Position numbers and translations under genes: made by a program. Below, piece after piece: positions 1-10,600 of a stretch of 64,000 nucleotides of DNA (position 1 is the first letter of the stretch; each line of letters begins with the position of its first letter). The stretch spans positions 2,356,001 to 2,420,000 of the forward strand of contig CP075495.1 in NCBI GenBank assembly GCA_021613535.1. Direction: 5' to 3'. The notes beneath the pieces were generated by a model that saw nothing but the letters and a program-made list of their open reading frames with translations, did not search any database and was not told the origin of the DNA. Source of the DNA: Adineta vaga. Taxonomy: Eukaryota > Rotifera.

Positions 1-171
1 AGTCGAAAATCTCGATTACGTTTTGCTCGACAAAATTCTGATCCAGAATCAAATATTTCATCACAAGAAACTCGACAAGTTGCTGAACAACCTATTATAG
101 GTACACGTTTTCGTATTGCTAAACCAATTATCACTTCTCAAATGCATGGCAATGAATCAAAACTTATCTAA
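1..171 (+). CDS. C-terminal end of an unidentified protein (partial)
   Basis: Frame 1 is open from the first base to a TAA at 169-171, giving 56 residues that end in MHGNESKLI. The piece is basic and Ser/Gln-rich, with no motif I recognise. Its codon use (CGA, TCA, CAA, GAA) matches the confident genes of the window. The gene starts outside the window. Only 174 nt separate its stop from the TRAPPC5 start on the same strand, so the two could share a transcript. It could also be the last exon of a larger gene. The function cannot be told from this fragment. Confidence 0.55.
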   Translation, partial: SRKSRLRFARQNSDPESNISSQETRQVAEQPIIGTRFRIAKPIITSQMHGNESKLI

Positions 172-345
172 TATAAATTCTCGTTTATAGCAATGTAATA
201 TTCTATTTGAATAAATAACTGATTTGTACTGACCTCTATCATATCTAGTAATTTGTTGGTTACATAGTTTAACTTAGTAGTTGACATCCAATATCTGAAT
301 CTGAATGTCTATTTCATTTCTTATTACAAAGAGATAAAACATTTT

Positions 346-1291
346 ATGTCATCAACACGTATGAGATCATCAACTCTCGATCGTTCATTACAAAAAACCA
401 AAGGCGATGTAAACTTTCAAGAAATTTTCTATTCAGAATAAGAATTACGTTTTCGCCTCTTGTTATTACAGGTGAATCTAAGTACATTTGCTCTACTGTT
501 CTCGGAAATGGTACAATATTCACAAAATCGTGCGGATAGTATACAAGATCTTCAGAATAAGTAAGATTTCTTTTTCCAAATAAAATTCATGCATAGAAAA
601 TGTATATATGATATAGATTGGCTGATTTCGGTAAACATGTTGGTGTACGTATACTTGATTTATTCTTTTTACGTAATGGAAAAGATAAACGAGAAGTACG
701 TCTTACTGCAATGCTTGTATTTATTCAAAAACCATTTTGGAAAGTAAGATATTCGTTACTCATGATGAACGATAGAAGATATCTTTTTTTCTGCATCGAC
801 TAGTTTTTATTCAATCGTGAAGCTGATCATCTTGAACAACATGCACAGGAAACAAAGATTTGTAAGTTCGTTGTAAAGAAAAAACAAGAAACTTCAAACA
901 GTTATTCTATATTTGTTACTAATACATTTTCTAGATTACATTATCGAACGTGAATGTTTAGTTAATAAATTTATATCTGTTCCAAAAGATAAGGGTAAAA
1001 AATAGTCTCGAATATGAAATTAAGAAAAATATTCAATCTTGTTTTTTTCTCGTTATTAGGCACTTTAAATTGTGCATCATTTGTCGCTGGTATAGTGGAA
1101 GGTATTCTCTGTACTAGTGGTTTCGTATGTAGTTCTTGATTGTTGGACATTTCTGAGAGAAATAATTATGTTTCATTTTTAAATTTTAGACATGTAAAGT
1201 TCTTGCACATCAAGGACAACGTGGTACGACGTATGTCATTGAGTTTGCTCAATCAGTTATGGATCGTGAAACTCGATTAGATGCCAAATAA
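346..1291 (+). CDS. TRAPPC5: Trafficking protein particle complex subunit 5 (TRAPPC5/Trs31/Bet3-family)
   Basis: TRAPPC5 is a Bet3-like subunit of the TRAPP complexes, which act as Rab1 exchange factor and tether in ER-Golgi traffic. The spliced reading starts MSSTRMRSSTLDRSLQK, continues through STFALLFSEMVQYSQ and RLADFGKHVGVRILDLFF, then EADHLEQHAQETKIYYIIER, VNKFISVPKDKGTLNCASF and VAGIVEGILCTSGF, and ends ETRLDAK-stop. These follow the human TRAPPC5 order (SAFALLFSE, LGRQVGARVLD, YIIEREPLI, ISVPKENSTLNCASFTAGIVE, HKGTT). Five short introns are inferred from the reading frame (around 405-471, 563-618, 745-807, 860-933 and 994-1060), with a sixth at about 1125-1189. The start is the first ATG in frame with the conserved N-terminus. 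A polyadenylation signal AATAAA lies at 1352-1357. Confidence 0.9.
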
Positions 1292-4200
1292 AGACGTTTT
1301 TTTTCTTTTAAAAGGAGAGAAAATACAATATTTTCATTCCGATGATGTTTAAATAAATTAAACTTCTTTGTATACGTGTGTGTTTGTAATTAAAATGATT
1401 ATTTTTTCTTTTGTAGATCTTAAATTGATAAATATCATTAACATCGATGAGAAATAAATAGAAAAGGATAAAATTTCCAATAAACATAGCATTAATTCAA
1501 AAAAGATTTATTACTGTTTTAAAATTTTTCATTTTATTATTATTCTTCATTTGAATTTATCAAGATAATAACTATAACAATTAATCTCATACTAAAGTAG
1601 TATTGTTTTCATATTTATCATGAAAATAAATACGTTTAGTATTTCATTATTCAAGTATATACTTGTTCATTGTACAAAACAATGGATACTGATCAGTGAA
1701 TGAAATTATATCATGCAAGAATATGAATTGAAGTTATTGTAAACTTCTTCACTTTTGTTTTCAATGTTAAGTATCTGTCAAAATTGAAAGTATATCTTCT
1801 GTAACAGAAAGAAAAAAAGAAATAACTACAATAATCGTTCATAAGACACTTGGGATTAATAGATAAATTCTTTTCCGTTCACTTATCAAATGTAATACAT
1901 TGATAAATTCTCTCATGAGAAAAAGAAAATATTCGTTTCGATTAATCCAAATCAGATTTGTCACATCAAAGACAGTATTCGCGCGTGCATATGTCGATGT
2001 TCATTTGCGTATTTTGTACAATTAAGAAAAGTTAAGACAGATAGACAAACAAAGACAAAGTCCATCCTTGCCGCACACGCAAACTAGACATTCTCATCGT
2101 ATTTATTTGATTCACACCTTTTTCTTTTTTTCTTAAAAAAATTTAAATCTATAAAAAAAACGAAGAAGAAGAAAACTAACCGCCAACATAAATACAAACG
2201 ATCGATAATAGACAAGCAAACATCTATCCATGTGGATGACTGATCAACGTCAAGTGGATTTATATTCCATTTCTAACGTGCGAAAAGAAAATTTTCAATG
2301 AATAAAAACAAAAAAGGAAAGAAATATGCATAATCAATTGAGTAGACCGCTATATACTTTGGTGTGATGTGGGAGAGTGCAGTGTGTGCATAATCGAATA
2401 GCAATAATCATAGGTTCACTTGTTTTGTGATCTGTCGTCTGTGTCCACTATCAATCATCGTGCTTTCATTTTTTCTTCTTCTTCTTTTGCTTTCGTTGAT
2501 CTCGATTACAATGAAAAGATGTGAAGGTTAAGTGCTTGAGCTCACCTTTTCGCTTGCTTGATTGTTCTTTTTTTTCTCTCTCTCTTCTCTGATGAGATCA
2601 TCAAACTGTAACACTGCATATCTGAACGATAAATTTTCTTAATCATATATTGGAATACAATAGAGATATACGTCATTATGAGAATAGAAGATTTGCTTGC
2701 CGGTTTTTTTCTTCTCCTTTCTTTAAGATTATACTTTGAACATGATATGGTTTATCGATCTACCAAAAAATTGATGATTCAAGAGTGAGAAATGAAAATT
2801 GAAGAGGATCAAAGTACGTGTAAATCGAGTAGTGAAAGCAAAACGAAACTTGTGACGAGAAGAATAAGTGTTAAATTCCATTAAGTCAAAGTGTGTGTGA
2901 AAAACGATCAACAATGATGATGAACTTAAGTGAAAGATGTTGTTCTTTCTTAATTAGTTAAAAATCAGTAGGTATCAATGATACTTGATTTTTTAGTCAA
3001 GAACTCTTGAGAAAAGAAAAAATGTTTATCCTTGTTGAATAAAATACATTCTCATTGGAATATTCTATTGATCCGGAACATGTAGTTTGTACAACTAAAA
3101 TTTGTATATATGCGTGTGTATATATGTGGAACAAATGAAGACAATGAATGCCGAACATTCCTGAAAAAACAAAATAAGCCGCTTGCCATCGTTTCTTTCT
3201 TCTTCATTTTTTGAGTATACAGATGGAAATTGAACAAACGAAGTATGTTAAGGGAAAAGAAAAAGATTGATGGATTGTGGAAATTCTCTTGAGAAATGCA
3301 AACGGCGTCGAATAATGACAAGGGTAAAGACAAAAGTTGCTATTTTCCATGACTATTTAAGAAAAAATTGATGTTCACAATGTAAAGAGATAGAATTCAA
3401 TCATTCTTTTTCGTTTCCTATTCATAGAAAATCAATTGTTCTTGTGGAAGATAATAATAATGAAAATTTCATATATAGTCTGATATATATTTCTTTTAAA
3501 TTCAATATCTTCGTTTTCTTTTTTTCTTAATGTGCCGTATGTCACATCGTCATCTACCAATCAATCTTCGTCTGAATTTTGATTGGATGTGACAGTACTT
3601 TACTTCTTCCGATAGCAACGTCAATGCCGTTTTCTTCTTCTCCACCCTTTTCCGTTTAAGTGTCTGTTCATTTCATCAGAACTATATGCACTCAACTACC
3701 AGTATGAATCAAGGCGTTAATAAGCATCTTTCGTTCACATTTTTTTTTACATAAGAAATCTTTTTATAGTAGACAGAAATGACAAAAAAAAACTTCAGTA
3801 CAACATGACGATGAATAGAAGTTATTTCCTCTTCTATGTTTCTCTATATGCGACACACTGGCTGTAGTTCTTTTATCTCGCCCAATCTTAAACCTGCAAA
3901 TGCTTTTTCCTCTCTCTGTCTCCTTGTCTCCGTTCTTTTCCGATGCTTCGTTGTCGACAATACCCGCCAACACTCGCCTTTTTGCTTGTTCTCGCTTACA
4001 CACATGCATCTAATCGCCTACCAGCTAGAGAAGAAAATCCTCGTTTTTTTTCTTCTTCGGCCAAAGAGAAGAAGAGAAAAAAATAAGGAGAGCGAGAAAG
4101 AGTAACTCGATTGCTGAATGGTCGAGAGTAACCGTTCACATTAAGAGTAATTACAAGTGTTCGCTTGTTTCTTCGTCAGTTTTCTCTCTTTCTGTAAAGA

Positions 4201-4652
4201 ACAGCCTCTGTTTTTCTCTCGTTTTTTTCCTTCTCTCTTCTGTAGAGAAAAAAAGAGAGAGAAAGAGAGAAAGTGCGAAAAGGTGAGACGTTTGCGCTTG
4301 CGGATAAAGATTGACATCCAGAAATCTATCAAATCACACACATCGATCACGTCACATAGTCCTATTAAATTCGACAGATATAAAGCGTATCCATTACACG
4401 CTACGACTCGACAACTGAGACGTAAATAGACACGAGACAAAACAGACTGTTATAGATAGATAGAGAAAAAGAAGAAAAAACTCAAGAACAAGAAGAAGAA
4501 GAAGAAGAAAAAAAAAACGAAGAAAACAACTGCGTTGTCTTGTTTAATGAATGATGATCCTCATCAATCCATCCATCTATCTCTAGTCGTCTTCGTCTAA
4601 CCGACAAGTAAATTAGTCATGTCGTCTTGAACACGTCGATTTCAATAGATCA
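1292..4652. other. Intergenic: TRAPPC5 3' end and Meis upstream region
   Basis: I find no convincing coding exon in these 3.4 kb. The open frames are short, rich in Phe/Lys/Ser and overlap on both strands, as expected of CT/GA-rich low-complexity DNA. The left end carries poly(A) signals for TRAPPC5. The right end (about 4030-4520) is a dense set of TTCTTC, GAGAAA and GAAGAAGAA tracts just upstream of the Meis start and probably lies in its promoter or 5' UTR. No tRNA or other RNA gene was recognised. Confidence 0.5.
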
Positions 4653-7600
4653 ATGGCTGCTCAGAGGGTAATTTGTGTGATGTCAATTCTGACATTCGAT
4701 CATTGATTAGATTTATTTATTTATATATGTATATATATTTAGTTACTCACAGATACAAGTGGACCTTATTATGGTAATGGAAGTGGAAATTTTACGACGA
4801 CAACAAACGGTCCCGATGGTAATATCTCTTTATATCCTCCAACATATAGTAATGAAACATCTTCACCACCAGCATCAGTTCCTCATCATTTACCAAATCT
4901 TCTCGGATCTCTCAATGAATCGTCAACAAATGCTAATCATGCGAACAGTGTCAATGCCGATAATCAACTTAAACAACACAAAGATATGATATACAGGTAG
5001 ATATAAGTATATAGACATAAGACGGAGAAAGAACGAATAAAAAAACCTCTCGTTCTCTTTGTACTCATCTTCTGACAGAGAAAGCAAAACAAATGTAGTG
5101 TGTCTTTTTTTTAATGAATGATCCTCTTTCATATGTGTATGTCTATGCACAAGTCAATGCTAAATCATTATCAATTCGATTTTTTTAAAGCCACAAAATA
5201 CAGAAACATAGCTTGTAGTTAGATAATTGATACGATTGATATGTAGAGATCTCTTTCGTTTGCTTATTACTGTCATCTTCTTAATCGCTAGAGAAGATGA
5301 ACACCTTTTGTTTCGTTTATTCATTTATGATAATGATGAGAAAGTCGTTGAGGCAAATCACCTTCAAGCAAGTGCATGCATATATTGTACATTTCGTTTC
5401 ATTGCAGTCTCCCTTCATCTCTTTTTACATACATATACAGAGCTGTAATTTCGAAACCGATCATTATCTTCACGCTTCACGTGTTTCTCTCCTCGTGCTC
5501 TGACTTTTCTTTCTGTTTTTCTTTTTGTGTCATGTATATATGAATGATAATACACCTAAGAAAAATATACATACATAGTTCTTATTCGAAAACAAAAGAA
5601 AAGTACTCAACATATTCGATTAACATAAAGCCTAGAAAGACGTACACACAAGCACACTTTATGCATTTGTTTCTTTGTTAATCATCTTGTTCGCTTCGGC
5701 TGGTCTAGCTTTCTAATCACTCGGTTGGTTGCTATCTCTTCAATAATGTTGTTGTTATTTCTACCAGTGATCATAGTAGATGGCCTTTGTATGTGCGTTA
5801 GTGCATACCACTGACTAACTAATAATCATTCGATAGGCGAATCGAGTCTGGGAAGAAGACGAAGAAAGAAAAAGCTACCATACAATCGAGATCTTTTTCT
5901 TTGCTTATTTCAACTCTTATCGTCTCATTGGGTATTCTATGCCTTTTTTTTCTTCTTCTCAACCACAGTTACACTATGTATACATATATGTTTGCTTGCG
6001 TTTTTTCTTCCATCGAGTTCTCGCATGCGTATGACAGTGATTGATGATCATTACGCCTGCTGCTCTGAAATCGTAGGCATTGTATTTATTACGATTATGA
6101 CCTCATCAACATTAGTTTTGCTTTTTCTTACTACCATTGTGTATGAAATGTAAATCGATCTGATCGTAATCGAAATATGAAAGTATCAAAAAAAAGAAAA
6201 TCTTTCTTCCTCTCTATAATTTTCATGTATATACATAAGAATTGCTTCGAGCAAGCGACAAAAAAAAAGAATAAAAGAATAGATAGATCAATTTCTTGCT
6301 GTTTGATCATAATTATAGTACAAACTTTGCGGCAAAAAAGAAGATATGACATAGCTTTCATGTATGTTTATTTTTATTTTCCTCTTTTAGCCATCCATTA
6401 TTTCCGTTATTGGCATTAATCTTTGAAAAATGTGAATTAGCAACTTGTACACCAAGAGATCTTGGTGGACCAGGAGATGTATGTTCATCAGAATCATTTA
6501 ATGATGATGTGGCAGAATTTACTAAACAGGTAATATTTCTATATGCATATCAATGTCTTCTTCTTCTTATCATTGATTGAGTGAGTGAATTGATAGAACG
6601 AAACGAGCTAAATTGAAGTACACACATATATATATATATATATGTCTAGTTTGTAATATCGAGCTACTGCATATACACGCGCGCATGAGTCTAATGTATG
6701 TTATCGCAAGATGAACATTTGATAAGCCACTTGAACAAGAAAATAAATGAAAAGTCAATAATAGATCATATATATGGATACATATGGACGCAAGTTGACG
6801 ATTATGACCTCCTCACTTCTCCTGTCAGATTGATACTTGAAGAAACGAACAACGATAAGATCTTTAAAAAAATACGAAAGAGAAACAATATATTCACGTC
6901 ATACATATGCAGATGTTACCAATTGGATTTTCTCGACAGTCTATAAGAAATGTAACAAGAATGCCATGCTGAGTGCGAACAATATTTTTCAATGTCTTCA
7001 AGTGACACAAAGTAGAGGTGTATGTATATGTATGCCAGTAATCGAGGTAGTGGCACTCATGTCAAATGAATATTTCATCAGTTGATTTGATGAAATGAAA
7101 ATGCGATTAAGACCTCTCAAAGACATTCATTGTCTACTTACATATGTGCTTGTACGCACGTGCTATTTGTTGATCTGATCTTATTTAAGATAAAGAAATG
7201 CTCACATCATCCCATGAGCAAATCAGATCAACATTATTGTCTTATCGAAAACACTAAATAAAGGAATCGAACAAGTTAACATTTTGTATTGTTCAATGGT
7301 GTAAATGAGAAAAAAAGCTTGAGGGTATCATTAAAATGTCATTAGCCCTTTTTTTCTTATAATGTGAAGAGGCAAAAGTCAGAAGGAAAAACTTCATCAT
7401 CTTATATTTACGCAAATTGAAACGAGCTGCCAAATTTTCTTTATTCTTGTGCAACGCTCATGTCTCGATGTGCGGAAATGCTTTGTTTCGGAAGCACCTG
7501 CTATTGCTCCGTCGTCGTTCCTCTTCTTCTCCTTCTCTTGATGATCGATCGAACAAGAATGAAATAAGTTTGCTTTTCAATAGATTTCCGTTCTAAAATC

Positions 7601-10600
7601 TTTTTCCTTTGTATTGTTTTTAGCTTCAAAAAGATCCAAATTGTATTTCAACCAATCCGGAATTGGATAATGTGGTATGTATATATGAAAGATAAAGTTA
7701 GTTAATTAATCGATCAACCATTTACTCTCATTTAGATGATTCAATCGATTCAAGTCCTACGATTTCATCTGTTGGAATTAGAAAAAGTACTGTATCTTAT
7801 ATGTAGTTCATAGATAGTAGAGCATGATACCAGGAGAGTAATCATTTCTATTCGTCAGAGATCAGTGTGAAATAATAATCATGATGTGTTTTTTTTTCTG
7901 TCGACACTTGTCGAAAAAAAGAAGATTTATCTTAATCAACAGTTAGCTATTTATATTTCTTGCCTTTCTTTTTTTGCTTGCTAAGAAAATATATTCGAGA
8001 CATCTTTCCACTCATTGACCGATTTATCAGACAGATAAGAAAGGATATACTTACTCATAATATCAATCAAAAGAAAATTAACAAGAAGTCAAGTACAAAG
8101 TCATTAACAGAGAGAACAACGTTCCTTTTCGTTTTTCTAGGTCCATGAATTATGCGATAACTTTACTCATCGATATATCACTTGTTTGAAAGGCAAATTA
8201 CCAATGGATTTAGTCATTGATGAACGCGATTCAAATGTTTCATCATCGAAATCAGGTGATGATGATGATCAAGATGATGATCAAGCTAGTCCGCAACCAC
8301 CACATGGACATCCACAACATCCTCCAACAAGTTCATCACGTTCATCATCTTATAATCAACATAGTCCAGATGGTTCGACTACACCATCAATATATAATCT
8401 TCCTCATCAACAAAAATCTGTAAGTTATATTTAAAACATTATCCGATATTGTGAATGATCGTAACACCTGTTTCTATACGTATCAATTAAATGGACATAT
8501 GTAAACAAAACGTTTTTTTTTATTTCTTCGAGAAAGAAAAAGAAACTATTTTGTATATCAAAATCTCTAATCGAATGTTCCTTCTTTGATTCTTAAGCTT
8601 CGATCATCAATGACAACAACAAATTCACAATTGACACCTCTTGTTTCACCTCATAATTTTGGTCATCCTTCTCATTATCAGCATCATCTTCAACCACCGC
8701 CACCACCACCAACACATTTTCAACAACAATTACCTCCACCACCGCCTGCACATCCATCTTATTCCAGTCATCTTCTTGCTCCTCATCATCCATCACTTTT
8801 AAATCATTTATCTCAACAACCCCAACATTTTCATCCTCAATCAACTCATCATTCAATGCATAATGATGATACTCAATCGACACATTCTTCGTCAGATACC
8901 AATACTCCGAATACAACTCAACCATCAATGACTAATATGACCAATCCAACAAACAGTTATCATCTTCTTCATGATAACAACAGTGAAACGGGTATGTTTT
9001 TCTCATTTGATTTCCACAAAGAATAGAAATTAGCTATCGACATTTCATTATTACTAATATTGTCTGCAGTATGTACGTACACACGCAAGGGAACAGCTAA
9101 TCTCCAAATCACCCATTCATTCTATGATTGTTTTTATTCTTCGAGTCATAATTGCGAATAAAAACATTACCAATCTGTCTACATGTTCTGGAAAAAAAAG
9201 AAATACATTCATTTTTGACGAATAACGATAATGATGTTCACATGTCTTTCCATTAGAAAATTGTCTTTTTCTTATCATTATAACAGAAAGAAATTTAATT
9301 GAAAATTATTTTTGTTGCTTTTGTTTCTTGTCTAAAACATTCGAACAGTTGTTCGTCTTCGTTTTTCACTTTTACTAGTCATCTCATCTTACTTTCTTTC
9401 GTATAAATTAATTCAAAACATCTGTGTACTAGACTACAAAATGAAAATCATCTCTGATTTCATACTCTATTAAAAATGAACGTTTTAGTATACCGATCAT
9501 TTTTCTTTTCTTAAAATCTCTCTATATATATACGTGTGTGTGCATGTATATGGTAATCATATTTGAATGCTCTCTTGCCGATTTTAACCCTAATGCGATT
9601 TCACAAATCGACTGTCAAGACGCATTACGGCGTCCGACTAGTAGTCCTGTCAATCAATCATAATTGGCTGTAAAGAGGAGTGCGCGAAGTAAAAGGAAAG
9701 ATGAATACTCTTTAAATATATTAAGCTTCACCTTTCAATGTGCCTTAAAGCAATTTAATGTATTCGTTTCGTTTCTTTTTTAGGTGACAATTTCGATAAT
9801 AGTGTTGGTTCGGGTGGTGATAATACAGGCGGAGAAGATGACCTAGATGATAATGCAAAGAAACGTCAAAAAAAACGTGGTATTTTTCCAAAAGTTGCCA
9901 CAAATATTATGCGCGCATGGTTATTTCAACATTTAACGGTAGATTTTCAATATTCATATCAATAGAAGTTATTAGAATAATTCTTCTTTTTTCTCTCTTC
10001 AGCATCCATATCCGTCCGAAGAACAAAAGAAACAACTAGCTCAAGATACTGGCTTAACGATTTTACAAGGTAAAATTAACTTTTTATTCATTCATTTTTT
10101 ATCACTAATTTTGTTGTTTTTTTCTTCTTTTATTTAGTTAATAATTGGTAAGTGAACTTTTTAAATATCTTTGTATATATATCGAGAATAGTCAATTAAT
10201 TAGTTAGTGAGAGACGAAAATTCTTTCGATTGGTTAAAAAATTCCTTAGTTTATTTTGTCCAATTAAAATTTGCGAAAAACAAATCCGTATGTTTACTCG
10301 TCATTGAAGACTTGTTGCCATTTGACGGCATTTTTTCTCCTTCATCAGTTTGTTATTACTACATGTCGGCAATAATGATGATCAAACTTTGCGTTTCTTC
10401 TTTATATATACATATAAATATATCTGTCCGACGAGTAATCAACACATAAGGCAATCGTACGGTCAATTAGCAAAGTAAACAATGCGTTGACTGATACTCG
10501 GTGGTAATCTAGCGTGCAAATAGCAAATTAAAAAAAAACACGAAAGAGTGACAAAGATCTTCGAGTGTTATAGACATTCTCACATCTAGCAATTGAACTG

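Noticed and set aside
3764-4440. Overlapping 80-100-codon frames on both strands upstream of Meis
   Set aside because: The frames are translations of CT/GA-rich low-complexity DNA, mirror each other on opposite strands, and show no motif, signal or splice context. I treat them as chance.
8593-8928. 111-codon minus-strand frame across the Meis linker exon
   Set aside because: It is the antisense of the Pro/His/Gln-rich coding exon and is open only because CAT/CCA/CAA codons complement to sense codons.
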